This document shows, in pieces, positions 26,756 through 35,946 of a stretch of 53,724 nucleotides of DNA (the stretch's first letter is position 1; each line of letters begins with the position of its first letter). A program made the translations under genes and the position numbers. Below the pieces are notes generated by a model. It saw only the letters and a program-made list of their open reading frames with translations, did not search any database and was not told the DNA's origin. Source of the stretch: Cypionkella sp. (GTDB lineage: Bacteria; Pseudomonadota; Alphaproteobacteria; Rhodobacterales; Rhodobacteraceae); contig JALOSF010000006.1 in NCBI GenBank assembly GCA_025458525.1, positions 1-53,724 on the forward strand, read 5' to 3'.

Positions 26756-26827
26756 CGGTCACGCAAGCAGCGTTGACAGGCCCCGGCTTGCGGTCACAGT
26801 CTGTCATCAGGCAAGTTGGGGGACCTG
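26756..26827 (+). promoter_or_regulatory. Promoter region of the 16-kb catabolic operon
   Basis: In the 152-bp divergent gap a perfect -35 TTGACA occurs at 26773-26778; no good -10 follows at 17 bp, so activation is likely. It is flanked by inverted arms CGCAAG (26762-26767) and CTTGCG (26787-26792), and by direct repeats GGTCAC (26757-26762 and 26792-26797). These could bind a regulator encoded elsewhere, because none is found in the operon. GGGGGA at 26817-26822 is the ribosome site for the first gene. Confidence 0.4.
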
Positions 26828-27655
26828 ATGCGCAGCTATGCGCGGCCACAGACCTTGGAGGAGGCCATCGGTCTGCTGGCAGAGCGGCCGCGTCGCCTCC
26901 TTGCCGGGGGCACGGATCTTTATCCGCTTGCAGGCGCCCAGCTGGACGGGGATGTGATGGATCTGATGTCCATTCCCGCCTTGACCGGCATCATACACCA
27001 GCGGGGCCTGCATATCGGGGCCTGCACAACCTGGACAGAGCTTGCCACGGCAGACCTGCCGCCGGCCTGCCGGGCCTTGCAACAGGCGGCACAACAGGTC
27101 GGCGGGCGACAGATCCAGAACAGTGGCACGATCGGCGGCAATTTGTGCAATGCCTCGCCCGCAGCGGATGGCGTTCCGCCGCTGTTGGCGCTGGACGCGC
27201 GGATAGACCTGTGCGGGCCACAGGGGACAAGGCAGCTTGCGCTGTCCGATTTCCTGACCGGGCCGCGCCAGACCCGACGCCAGCCGGATGAGGTGCTGAC
27301 CGCCGTCATCCTGCCCGAACACGCGCTGAGGGGGCGTTCCGCCTTTGTGAAACTGGGCGCGCGGGCCTATCTGGTCATCTCGGTCGTCATGGTCGCCGCG
27401 CGGTTGCAGCTAAGCGCGGGCCAGATTTCCGAAGCGGCCATCGCCGTCGGTGCCTGTTCGGCTGTGGCGCAGCGCCTGTTCGCGCTGGAGGCGCAGATCG
27501 CGGGCCTGACCCCCGCCGCCGCCCTCGCCGCCATCCGCGGCGCAGACCTTGGCGCGGTGCTGTCCCCGATCGATGATGTCCGGGGCAGCGCGGACTACCG
27601 GCAGGGTGCGGCACGCGAATTGATCTGCCGCGCCGTCACCGAGGGGCTGGCATGA
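26828..27655 (+). CDS. FAD-binding subunit of xanthine-dehydrogenase-type hydroxylase
   Basis: A 275-residue protein of the CoxM/CutM family. RLLAGGTDLYPLAGAQ and TIGGNLCNASPAADG are the two FAD-binding motifs of the vanillyl-alcohol-oxidase fold, followed by the C-terminal CO-dehydrogenase flavoprotein domain. It passes electrons from the 2Fe-2S clusters of the next gene product to the acceptor. ATG 26828 is preceded by GGGGGA; an upstream in-frame TTG at 26816 is less likely. Its stop overlaps the next ATG (ATGA), the first of a chain of such overlaps. Confidence 0.92.
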   Translation: MRSYARPQTLEEAIGLLAERPRRLLAGGTDLYPLAGAQLDGDVMDLMSIPALTGIIHQRGLHIGACTTWTELATADLPPACRALQQAAQQVGGRQIQNSGTIGGNLCNASPAADGVPPLLALDARIDLCGPQGTRQLALSDFLTGPRQTRRQPDEVLTAVILPEHALRGRSAFVKLGARAYLVISVVMVAARLQLSAGQISEAAIAVGACSAVAQRLFALEAQIAGLTPAAALAAIRGADLGAVLSPIDDVRGSADYRQGAARELICRAVTEGLA

Positions 27656-30324
27656 TCCGCTTCAGGCTGAACGGCACAGAGATTGCGGTCAGTGTGCCGC
27701 CGACCACGCGACTGACCGAGGTGCTGCGCGACAAGATCGGGGCGCTGGGCACAAAAGTCGGCTGCGACGCGGGCGATTGTGGCGCCTGCACCGTGCTTTT
27801 GAACGGCGCGCAAGTCTGTGCCTGCCTGGTGCCGGCCGCCCGCCTTGATGGGGCCGAGGTGGAAACCGTCGAATCCGACGCGGCCGACCTTGGCCGGTTG
27901 CGCGACGCCTTTTTGCGGCACGGTGCCGCACAATGTGGCATTTGCACCCCGGGGATGCTGATGGCGGGCGTCGATCTGTTGCGCCGAACCGCGCGCCCGA
28001 CCGAAGCACAGGTGCAAGCGGCCTTGGGCGGGGTCCTGTGCCGCTGCACCGGCTATCGCAAGATCATCGCTGCGGTGTGTGATCCGATCTCCTCCACGAT
28101 GGCGCCGGTTGCTGACCCGGCTGTCGGTGCCTCGGTGTCACGGCTGGATGGTGCGGCCAAGGTGGCAGGCGACCGTTTTGGCGCCGATCATCTGCCACCA
28201 CAGGCGCTGAGCGTGGTCGCGATACGCTCGCCCCATGCCCATGCGCGCTTTGACTTTGGCGATCTTGCCGCCTTTGCGGTGCGTCCCGGCATCGCTGGGG
28301 TGTTCACCGCGGCCGATGTTCCGGGCCGCAATGCGTTTGGCGTCATCCCGGCTTTTGCCGATCAACCCGCGATCGCGTGCAGCCCAGCCCGGTTCCGGGG
28401 CGAATGCGTGGCCCTTGTTGCATTTGAACCCGAAACAGAGCCTGATCTGACCGATTTTCCGGTGGTCTGGCATCCCCTGCCCGGCCTGACCACGCCCGAG
28501 CACGCCGAGGCGGAGGGCGCGCCCCTGCTTCATCAGGATCGGCCCGGCAATCGGCTGATCGAGGGCCGTGTCATCACGGGCAAGGCGCAAGCGGCTTTGG
28601 CGCAGGCGGCACATGTTGTCTTTGGCACCATGCGCACAGGCTATGTGGAACATGCCTATATCGAACCCGAAGCGGGCACCGCCTGGATGGACGGGACGAT
28701 CCTGACCATACGGGCCTGCACCCAGGCGCCGATGATGGACCGCGACGAAACCGCGCTGATCCTTGGCCTGCCCGCCGATCGCATCCGGATCATTCCGTCC
28801 GCGGTCGGGGGCGGGTTCGGCTCCAAGCTCGATGTCAGCGTGCAACCCTTGATCGGGCTGGTCACGTTGCGGACCGGGCGGCCAAGCCGCATGGTCTATA
28901 CCCGGCAGGAGAGCATGACCTCGACCACCAAACGCCACCCGGCCGAGATGCAGGGCAGCATCGGCTGTGACGCCCGGGGGCGGATCACGGCAGTGCAGTT
29001 TGACGGACGTTTCAACACCGGCGCCTATGCCAGTTGGGGGCCGACAGTGGCCAATCGGGTGCCCGTGCATGTGACCGGCCCATATCGCACACCCAATGTC
29101 GAGGCGCGGGCGCGGGCCATCCACACCCATGGCCCTGTTTCTGGCGCCTTTCGCGGCTTTGGCGTGCCGCAAGCCGCCCTTTGGCAAGAAACGCTGTTTG
29201 ACCAACTGGCCGACAGGGTTGGCATGGACCGGCTGGAGTTTCGCATTCTGAACGCGCTGCGCGATGGCGATGCCACGGCCACGGGTCAGGTCTTGCAGGC
29301 GGTGGGGATTGGCCCCTGCCTCGAGGCTTTGCGCCCGCATTGGGCACGCGCCCTGGCCGAACTTCGCCCCGGTCGTGGGGTGGGGGTTGCGTCGTGCTGG
29401 TATGGCTGCGGCAACACCTCGCTTCCCAACCCGTCCACCATCCGCATCGGGCTTTCGGCGCGGGGGCGCGTGGTGCTGTATCAGGGTGCCACAGATATCG
29501 GGCAGGGGTCGAATACGGTGATGGCCCAGATCGCGGCAGAGGCTTTGGGCCTGCCCGTAGCGGCCTTTGACCTGATCGGGCCGGATACGGCGGTCACGCC
29601 GGATGCGGGCAAAACCTCGGCCAGTCGGCAGACTTTTGTTTCGGGCCGGGCGGCGCAGGCGGCGGCGGGGGCCTTGCGCGCGGCACTGCTGCGGTTGGCC
29701 AATGCAGATGCGGGCGCGGCGCTGTCGCTGACCGGGCCGGTGCTGACGGTGGCGCAGGGGGGCACGCGGCGCGACGTGGACCTGACGCGGCTGCCCGCCG
29801 ATGCAAACGGGCTGATCGCTGTGGCGGAAGAAAGCTATGACCCGCCGACCACGCCGCTGGATGCCAATGGGCAGGGCAAGCCCTATGCGCTTTATGGCTA
29901 TGGCGCGCAGATGGTGGAACTGGAGGTGGACGCCGCCCTTGGCACGGTGCGTCTGATCAAGATCACGGCCGCGCATGATGTGGGCCGTGCGATCAACCCG
30001 CAGCTTGCGACAGGTCAGATCGAGGGTGGCATCGCACAGGGCATCGGCCTTGCCCTGATGGAGGAATATCTGCCGGGCCGAACCGAAAACCTGCATGATT
30101 ACCTGATCCCGACCATTGGCGACGTGCCCCCGATCGAAAGTCTGCTGATCGAAATCCCCGATCCAGAAGGCCCCTATGGCGCCAAAGGTTTGGGCGAACA
30201 TGTGCTTATCCCGACGGCGCCCGCCATCCTTAACGCGATCCGGCACGCCACGGGCGCGCGGATCACGCAGGTGCCCGCCTTGCCTCACCGTATCCTCCGG
30301 GCGATCCAAGGGCGTCTGGCATGA
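27652..30324 (+). CDS. Fused 2Fe-2S/molybdopterin subunit of xanthine-dehydrogenase-type hydroxylase
   Basis: An 890-residue fusion. Residues 1-150 carry two 2Fe-2S sites: Cys38, Cys43, Cys46 and Cys58, then Cys95, Cys98, Cys130 and Cys132. Residues about 160-890 form the molybdenum-cofactor part with GGGFGSKLD, AFRGFGVPQA, GQGSNTVMAQ and the catalytic Glu849 in YGAKGLGEHV. This layout resembles Mop-type aldehyde oxidoreductase but works with a separate FAD subunit. Family members hydroxylate N-heterocycles such as nicotinate, or oxidise aldehydes, with water as oxygen source. Together with the following reductase-like gene, ring hydroxylation is the better guess. Confidence 0.92.
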   Translation: MIRFRLNGTEIAVSVPPTTRLTEVLRDKIGALGTKVGCDAGDCGACTVLLNGAQVCACLVPAARLDGAEVETVESDAADLGRLRDAFLRHGAAQCGICTPGMLMAGVDLLRRTARPTEAQVQAALGGVLCRCTGYRKIIAAVCDPISSTMAPVADPAVGASVSRLDGAAKVAGDRFGADHLPPQALSVVAIRSPHAHARFDFGDLAAFAVRPGIAGVFTAADVPGRNAFGVIPAFADQPAIACSPARFRGECVALVAFEPETEPDLTDFPVVWHPLPGLTTPEHAEAEGAPLLHQDRPGNRLIEGRVITGKAQAALAQAAHVVFGTMRTGYVEHAYIEPEAGTAWMDGTILTIRACTQAPMMDRDETALILGLPADRIRIIPSAVGGGFGSKLDVSVQPLIGLVTLRTGRPSRMVYTRQESMTSTTKRHPAEMQGSIGCDARGRITAVQFDGRFNTGAYASWGPTVANRVPVHVTGPYRTPNVEARARAIHTHGPVSGAFRGFGVPQAALWQETLFDQLADRVGMDRLEFRILNALRDGDATATGQVLQAVGIGPCLEALRPHWARALAELRPGRGVGVASCWYGCGNTSLPNPSTIRIGLSARGRVVLYQGATDIGQGSNTVMAQIAAEALGLPVAAFDLIGPDTAVTPDAGKTSASRQTFVSGRAAQAAAGALRAALLRLANADAGAALSLTGPVLTVAQGGTRRDVDLTRLPADANGLIAVAEESYDPPTTPLDANGQGKPYALYGYGAQMVELEVDAALGTVRLIKITAAHDVGRAINPQLATGQIEGGIAQGIGLALMEEYLPGRTENLHDYLIPTIGDVPPIESLLIEIPDPEGPYGAKGLGEHVLIPTAPAILNAIRHATGARITQVPALPHRILRAIQGRLA

Positions 30325-31754
30325 CCGAAGCGACAGAAAAGATCCGCTGCGACGCCTGCCCGGTGATGTGTTACATCGCTCCGGGTCAGACCGGCGCCTG
30401 CGACCGTTATGCCAATATCGATGGCCGGATCTTGCGCACCGACCCTGTGGTCATGCTGTCGCGAAGCCTGGAGACGGGCGGCGGCATCGTGCCTTTTGCG
30501 CTGCGCGACTGGCAGGGCGATCCGTTCCCGTCGGATACCATGGTCACGGGGATCGGATCTGGCACAACCTATCCCGACTACAAGCCCGCCCCGTTCATCA
30601 TCGCCTCCACCATCGATGGCGCGGATATGGTGACGGTGGTGACAGAGGCGATCTTTTCCTATTGCGGGGTCAAGGTCAAAATCGACACGGACCGCCATCT
30701 TGGGCCCGAAGGCGCCATCGTCCGGGCCGAGGGGCAGGCCGTCGGCCATGTCACCACGGCCGAATATGGCAGCCAGATGCTAAGCCTTGGGGGGGTCGCG
30801 CATCTGACGGGGGGCAGCAAGGCCGAAGGCCGCGTCACCTGTGAAACCCTTCTTGCCCTCTGCAATGCCAAGGCCGTCACGCTGACCATAGACGGGGGGT
30901 CTGCGGTGACGGTGCAGGCGGGTCGCGCGCCGATTGTCGATGGCAGGCCAGAGCATCGCATGCGCGTCGGTTGCGGTTCCGCCACGATCGGCATGTTCGC
31001 GAGCCAATGGGCCGGTCTGGTGGATGAGGTCGTGGTGGTCGATGACCACATCACCGGCGTGGTCAGCGAACATCAGGCCGGCAAGGTGCTGGGCTGGCAG
31101 CCGACAGGCATCCGCATAAAGGGGCACAGATCGACGCCGGGCCGCTACTTCCGCGTCTCGGAGCCGGGGTTGGGCTGGGGCGGCACGCGGCTGACAGACC
31201 CGCTGGAGATTTTGGGCCCATGGGAGGCAAGGCGCGGGGCAAGGCCGGGATTAAGCCTGCTCATGGTTTCCACCACGGGTGAGGAATATGGCTATTACGT
31301 GCTGGATCAGGCTCTGATACCGCAAAAACAGCCGTTGCCAGAGGCATTGCAGGCGACAGTGGCCCTGATCGATCAGAACTGCGAGCCTTCACTTTGCACG
31401 GTGCTGTTCATGGGGGGCGCGGGTGGATCGTTGCGCGCGGGTGTCACGCGCAACCCGGTCTTGCTCACCCGTGCCGTGCAGTCGGGCGGGGCGCGGCTTA
31501 CCGTCGGGGGGGTGGCGTGTTACGTCTGGCCCGGCGGGGGGATCACCTTCATGGTTGATGTGTTGCGTTGCCCACCCGGGGCTTTCGGTTCGGTCCCCAC
31601 ACCTGCGCTGGTCGCACCGCTGGAATTCACGCTGCACCTTGCCGATTATCTTGCCTTGGGCGGGCATCATGACGCGATCCGCGATCTGGCACAGGTGCGA
31701 CAGGAGGGTGGCCAGTATCAGACGCAGGCGGTTCTGCGGCCATCCCCACCATGA
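30321..31754 (+). CDS. 6-hydroxynicotinate-reductase-like Fe-S protein
   Basis: A 477-residue protein which I recognise as resembling proteins annotated as 6-hydroxynicotinate reductase, after the Eubacterium barkeri enzyme that reduces 6-hydroxynicotinate to the 1,4,5,6-tetrahydro-6-oxo product. Near the N-terminus Cys10, Cys13, Cys17 and Cys27 form a likely cluster-binding motif. Gly-rich segments (SGTTYPDYKPAPFI, MGGAGGSLRAGVTRNP) follow. ATGA overlaps link it to both neighbours. The natural substrate in alphaproteobacteria is not established to my knowledge, so a reduction of a hydroxylated N-heterocycle is inferred from the neighbouring hydroxylase and lactam hydrolase. Confidence 0.72.
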   Translation: MTEATEKIRCDACPVMCYIAPGQTGACDRYANIDGRILRTDPVVMLSRSLETGGGIVPFALRDWQGDPFPSDTMVTGIGSGTTYPDYKPAPFIIASTIDGADMVTVVTEAIFSYCGVKVKIDTDRHLGPEGAIVRAEGQAVGHVTTAEYGSQMLSLGGVAHLTGGSKAEGRVTCETLLALCNAKAVTLTIDGGSAVTVQAGRAPIVDGRPEHRMRVGCGSATIGMFASQWAGLVDEVVVVDDHITGVVSEHQAGKVLGWQPTGIRIKGHRSTPGRYFRVSEPGLGWGGTRLTDPLEILGPWEARRGARPGLSLLMVSTTGEEYGYYVLDQALIPQKQPLPEALQATVALIDQNCEPSLCTVLFMGGAGGSLRAGVTRNPVLLTRAVQSGGARLTVGGVACYVWPGGGITFMVDVLRCPPGAFGSVPTPALVAPLEFTLHLADYLALGGHHDAIRDLAQVRQEGGQYQTQAVLRPSPP

Positions 31755-32587
31755 CAGGCCCTGTCGCAAGGCGCTTGCCGGATGGGCGGCTGCATCTGCA
31801 CCACGGCCCGATCGACATCATCGCGCAGTCCTGGGGCGACAGCGGCGCACAGGCCGAGGGCGAGCGGCGCGCCATCCTTCGATTCGGCTCTGTTCTGGCG
31901 GAATTGGCCTCTGAACTGCCCATCCTGCGCCGCGAGGGCGGCAGGCCTATGGGGCAGATCGGCAGGGTGATGGCCGCGGCGACCGCGCCCTTTGCGCCAG
32001 AGTTCATCACCCCGATGGCCGCGGTCGCTGGTGCGGTGGCACAGACCATCCTGGCCGAACTGGCACAGCCGGGCATCCGGCGCGCCTATGTCAACAATGG
32101 CGGCGACATTGCGCTTCATCTCTTGCCGGGGGAGCAGATGACATGCGCCATCGCGGCGCGCGAGGGTGCGCCAGACCGCGTGACAGTGCGGGGCGAGGAC
32201 AGGCCGCGTGGCATCGCAACCTCGGGCTGGCGCGGGCGAAGCTGGTCTTTGGGCATTGCCGATTCAGTAACTGTTCTGGCGGAAACCGCGGCCGGTGCGG
32301 ATGCTGCCGCCACGATGATCGCCAACGCCGTCACGCTGCCCGACCATCCCGGCATCACGCGGCGCCCGGCGCAAGACATGCAGGCCGACAGCGATCTTGG
32401 CCAAAGACTGGTCACGGTCGGCGTGTCCGGCTTGCAAGAGACGGACGTCCTGACCGCAATCGCGGCTGGCGCGGTAGTGGCAGAGCGGGCACGCGCGCGC
32501 GGCCTTGTTGAATCAGCGGCGATTTTCTTGCACCCTCATGTGCGGGTGATCGGCCCGATGGCGTTACAGGAGGCTGGGAGTGACTGA
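31751..32587 (+). CDS. UPF0280 family protein (ApbE-like fold)
   Basis: A 278-residue UPF0280 protein. Motifs recall the flavin transferase ApbE: AYVNNGGDIALHL, GIATSGWRG, and the AGADAAATMIANAV segment that in ApbE helps bind metal and FAD. No lipoprotein signal is present, so it is cytoplasmic. It overlaps the reductase-like gene (ATGA) and the AA_synth gene (8 bp). A role in attaching or handling flavin for one of the operon redox enzymes is a reasonable but untested inference. Confidence 0.75.
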   Translation: MTGPVARRLPDGRLHLHHGPIDIIAQSWGDSGAQAEGERRAILRFGSVLAELASELPILRREGGRPMGQIGRVMAAATAPFAPEFITPMAAVAGAVAQTILAELAQPGIRRAYVNNGGDIALHLLPGEQMTCAIAAREGAPDRVTVRGEDRPRGIATSGWRGRSWSLGIADSVTVLAETAAGADAAATMIANAVTLPDHPGITRRPAQDMQADSDLGQRLVTVGVSGLQETDVLTAIAAGAVVAERARARGLVESAAIFLHPHVRVIGPMALQEAGSD

Positions 32588-33161
32588 TTTCCCCATTCGC
32601 AAGATCACCGTGCAGCTTGAAGAAATATGGCACGAAGGCGGCCCAGCGCCCCGAACCCCGGTGCTGCGCGGGGCCATCCATGCGATCTGCGCCAACCCAT
32701 TTGCCGGTCGCCACGAAGAAAACCTCATCCCTGCGATGGACCATCTCAAGCCTCTCGCGCTTTTGCTGACCGACCGTCTGGTGGCGGCGATGGGGGGGCG
32801 TGACGGGATCGACGCTTATGGCAAGGGCGCCATCGTGGGCGAGGCGGGCGAAAGCGAACATGGCGCGATCTGGCATGTGGCGGGCGGCTATGGCATGCGC
32901 GAACGGCTTGGTGAGTGTCGCGCCATCGTGCCCTCGGCCATGAAGGTGGGCGGGATGGGGGCCACGCTCGACATTCCACTGGGCCATGTGAATGCGGCCT
33001 ATGTGCGGTCGCGCTTTGATGTGATCACGGTGGCCTGCGCAGACGGCCCCCGCTCTGGCGAGGTGCTTTTCGCCCTTGCAATGGCGCGAGGCGGGCGGGT
33101 GCACAGCCGGATGGGTGGGCTTGAGGTCGATCAGGTCAAGGGCGAGGACGGGTTGCGATGA
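32580..33161 (+). CDS. Amino acid synthesis (AA_synth, PF06684-like) family protein
   Basis: A 193-residue protein that I place in the AA_synth family, whose reaction is not established despite the name. Visible features are FAGRHEENLIPAMD, the Gly-rich KGAIVGEAGESEHGAIWH and GGMGATLDIPLGH. The start is GTG 32580 with a perfect AGGAGG six bases upstream, inside the end of the UPF0280 gene. Its regular appearance beside UPF0280 and hydroxynicotinate-reductase-like genes (from memory) suggests a step in the same pathway, perhaps on the ring or ring-opened intermediate. Confidence 0.72.
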   Translation: MTDFPIRKITVQLEEIWHEGGPAPRTPVLRGAIHAICANPFAGRHEENLIPAMDHLKPLALLLTDRLVAAMGGRDGIDAYGKGAIVGEAGESEHGAIWHVAGGYGMRERLGECRAIVPSAMKVGGMGATLDIPLGHVNAAYVRSRFDVITVACADGPRSGEVLFALAMARGGRVHSRMGGLEVDQVKGEDGLR

Positions 33162-34504
33162 GGGCGCTTGCGGGGGCCTGTCTGCTCCTGCCCGGGGCGG
33201 CTTTTGCCTGCGCCTTGCCGCCTTCGGTCATCCTGACCTTGCCCACAGGGCATTACATGGCCGGCGCGGCACTTACCGTTGCGCTGACCGCATGGATGGG
33301 CGCTGCCGCGCAGCGCTTGCCCGAATTGCGCGCCGTGCCGGTGATGGAGCGGCGCATTCTCGTTCCGGTTGCCGTTTCGTCCTACTTGTCGTTCCTGTGC
33401 TTTCTGGGGCTGGTGCTGGTCGGCTTCCTTGGCCCGCGCGACCCGATGCACAATCTGATGACGCTGGTGTTCTGGACCGGGGTCTGGATCGCGGTTCCGC
33501 TTGCATCGATGCTGTTCGGCAATCTGTGGCGATGCCTGAACCCGTGGACAGCGCCGGTTCGGATCACCCGCAGCTTGCTTGGGCGCCAAGGGTCGATCGG
33601 GCTTTCGGCGTTTGGGCATTGGCCTGCGGTTGCCTTCTATGCGGGGTTCGTCTGGTTCCAGATGATCTCGCTTTCGCCCGATGACCCGGCGGTTCTGGCG
33701 ACTGTCGCGCTCATCTACTGGCTGGTGATCTTCGCGCTGGCCGTGGCGGAGGGCGAGACCTGGCTGGAGCAAGGAGAGTTCCTGACCGTGCTGATGGGCT
33801 ATCTGGCCAAGGTAGCCCCGCTCTGGCTTGACCTGTCGGGCGGGCGTGCGCGCCTGATGCGGGGCTGGCCGGGGGCGCAAGTGGTGCGGATGGCCCCTCT
33901 TGACCTGTCGGCGATGGCCTTCATCACGCTCGCGCTTGCCGCGCTTACCTTCGACGGGATGATGGAGACATTCTGGTGGCACGGGTTGATCGGTGAAAAC
34001 CCGCTGGAGCCGACGGGACGGTCAGCCGTGACCTGGGTCAACACTCTTGGCCTTCTGGGTGTCTGGGCGATGACCAGTGTCACGCTTTGGCTGGTCATTC
34101 ATCTGGGGCGGCAGATTGGTGGCGCGCCCTTTGCGGCGGGCCCGGTGATGCTGTCTTTTCTGGCAATCGCAGCCGGGTATCATGCGGCGCATTATCTGGT
34201 AACGCTTCTGACCGCCGGGCAATACACGCTTGCCGCCCTGAACGACCCGCTGTTTCGCGGCGACGCGCTTCTGGGTCTGCCCCCGTTTTACGTGTCGTTC
34301 GGTTTTCTTACCGATCAGACCGTCATGCCGCTTATCTATGCGACACAGTTCGCGGCAATCCTTGGGGCACATCTGCTGGCCGTCCTGTTGTCGCTGCGTC
34401 TGGTGGGCGCGGTCCGGGCGCTGGCCCATGTGCCCATGACCGCGCTGATGGTGGGATATACGATTCTTGGACTTTGGCTTTTGTCCACTGCCCGCAGCGG
34501 ATAA
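33158..34504 (+). CDS. Multispanning membrane protein of unknown function
   Basis: A 448-residue, very hydrophobic protein with about 11-12 predicted membrane segments and a possible N-terminal signal-like helix (MRALAGACLLLPGAAFACAL). A conserved-looking loop SMLFGNLWRCLNPWTAP follows segment 4. I faintly associate this with membrane proteins annotated as fenitrothion hydrolase, but cannot support a function. It is coupled to the AA_synth gene (ATGA) and followed by a gap of 87 bp before the importer genes. Its place in the operon suggests transport of a substrate or product, or a membrane electron-transfer role. Confidence 0.7.
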   Translation: MRALAGACLLLPGAAFACALPPSVILTLPTGHYMAGAALTVALTAWMGAAAQRLPELRAVPVMERRILVPVAVSSYLSFLCFLGLVLVGFLGPRDPMHNLMTLVFWTGVWIAVPLASMLFGNLWRCLNPWTAPVRITRSLLGRQGSIGLSAFGHWPAVAFYAGFVWFQMISLSPDDPAVLATVALIYWLVIFALAVAEGETWLEQGEFLTVLMGYLAKVAPLWLDLSGGRARLMRGWPGAQVVRMAPLDLSAMAFITLALAALTFDGMMETFWWHGLIGENPLEPTGRSAVTWVNTLGLLGVWAMTSVTLWLVIHLGRQIGGAPFAAGPVMLSFLAIAAGYHAAHYLVTLLTAGQYTLAALNDPLFRGDALLGLPPFYVSFGFLTDQTVMPLIYATQFAAILGAHLLAVLLSLRLVGAVRALAHVPMTALMVGYTILGLWLLSTARSG

Positions 34505-34591
34505 GAAAATCGTGGACAAATCCTGCCTGCGGGCAAAAGGTTGACCCAGTGGCCCCGGCAGAGGCGCCCCGCAACAGTGGAGAGATGGAAC

Positions 34592-35872
34592 ATGACACGG
34601 CAACTGATTGGCACTGCGCCATCGCGGCGCGCGGTTCTGAAAGGGGCGGGTGCTGGGCTTCTTGCAGCAGGGTTCGTGGCGCCGGTCTGGGCGCAGGCGG
34701 CACCCATCAAACTGGGGTTCCAGCTGCATCGCACCGGCATCGGGGCCGCCTATGGCCGCTGGTATGAACGCACGGCGCAGGCCGCGCTGAAGGTGGTCAA
34801 CGAGACGGGCGGCATCGCAGGCCGCCCGGTCGAGATCATCTTTGAAGATGACGGCACAGATCCGAAGCGCGGCGCCGAGGTTGTTGAAAAACTGGTCAGC
34901 CAGCACAATTGCGATCTGATCTTTGGCCCCTTGTTCAGCCATGTCGTCATCGGGTCTGCCCCCCGCGCGGGTGAATTGAAAGTGCCCTACCTTGTGTGTT
35001 CCGAAGGGTTTCACGTTGCGGGGGGCATGTTGAACCGATGGTCGATGCAACCCGGCATCACCGATGTGCGCGCGCAGGTCAGTTCGATGGCGCCTTGGGT
35101 TCTGGCAAATCTGGGCAAGAAGGTCACGATGGTGTTTCCTGACTATGCCTTTGGTCACGATCACCGCGATTTCTTTACCGCAGCGGTTGAGGCGGGGGGC
35201 GGCCAGGTCATCGCAAAAATCGCCGTTCCGCCGACCGAGACCAGCTTTACCCGCTATCTGCCCCAGATCCCCAGCGACACAGAGGTGCTCTATCACGTGA
35301 TGGTGGGGCCTGCCGTCCTTACCTTTGTCAAGGAATTGGGCGAGTTCTACGGCACAGGGGCGCGGCCACAGATCTTTGGCTTCATCGACTCGCTGGAGGC
35401 GGTCGATATCGCGGCGCCGGGTCTTGAATTCCTGGAAGGAAGCCATTTCTGGGAAGGCCATTGCCGGGCAAAGCAGGCCGATGCGTCCGACCATGAAACG
35501 GTTTACCGCGCAGCGGTGGGCGTCGATGACAATGGCGCGTCGGTCAGCGATGCAAAGGACGTGTCAACCTATGCGCATATGTTTTCGGTGTGGGAGACGC
35601 TGTTCATCATCAAGGCCGGGATGGAGGCCGCAGGCTATCAATCCGTCGCGGATCGTCAGAAGTTTGTCGAAGCGGTCGAGGCCATGACCGACATGCCGGA
35701 AAGCCTTGCCCATGTGCAGGGCAACAAGGTGTTCAACGGCAAGACGCATCAGGTGTTCGGCCATCAGTTCATCAGCAAGGTCGAGGGCGGCAAGCTGATG
35801 AAGGTTCATACCACCCGCATCGAAGACGGCATGTATGACGATGCCGTGGATTACACGAGCCAGAGCTTCTGA
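34592..35872 (+). CDS. ABC transporter substrate-binding protein, branched-chain amino acid type
   Basis: A 426-residue periplasmic binding protein of the LivJ/amide-urea class. The N-terminus contains a Tat-like signal (SRRAVLKGAGAGLLAAGF ending VWAQ), followed by IKLGFQLHRTGIGAAYG and NETGGIAGRPVEIIFEDD typical of type I folds. I chose ATG 34592 with GGAGAG upstream; the frame opens earlier at 34541. It provides specificity for the LivHMGF-type importer that follows. Tat export suggests folding before secretion. The substrate is presumably what the operon degrades. Confidence 0.9.
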   Translation: MTRQLIGTAPSRRAVLKGAGAGLLAAGFVAPVWAQAAPIKLGFQLHRTGIGAAYGRWYERTAQAALKVVNETGGIAGRPVEIIFEDDGTDPKRGAEVVEKLVSQHNCDLIFGPLFSHVVIGSAPRAGELKVPYLVCSEGFHVAGGMLNRWSMQPGITDVRAQVSSMAPWVLANLGKKVTMVFPDYAFGHDHRDFFTAAVEAGGGQVIAKIAVPPTETSFTRYLPQIPSDTEVLYHVMVGPAVLTFVKELGEFYGTGARPQIFGFIDSLEAVDIAAPGLEFLEGSHFWEGHCRAKQADASDHETVYRAAVGVDDNGASVSDAKDVSTYAHMFSVWETLFIIKAGMEAAGYQSVADRQKFVEAVEAMTDMPESLAHVQGNKVFNGKTHQVFGHQFISKVEGGKLMKVHTTRIEDGMYDDAVDYTSQSF

Positions 35873-35946
35873 GTGCGGGTCTTGCGTAGCGCGGCCGCGG
35901 TGGAGCAGCACGCGCCCGACAAAGCGCGCCAGACGGACGGTGCGGC

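Noticed and set aside
30321..31754. Calling this a genuine 6-hydroxynicotinate reductase
   Set aside because: Similarity is recalled, not computed, and the reference enzyme is from an anaerobic clostridial-type pathway. I keep it as -like.
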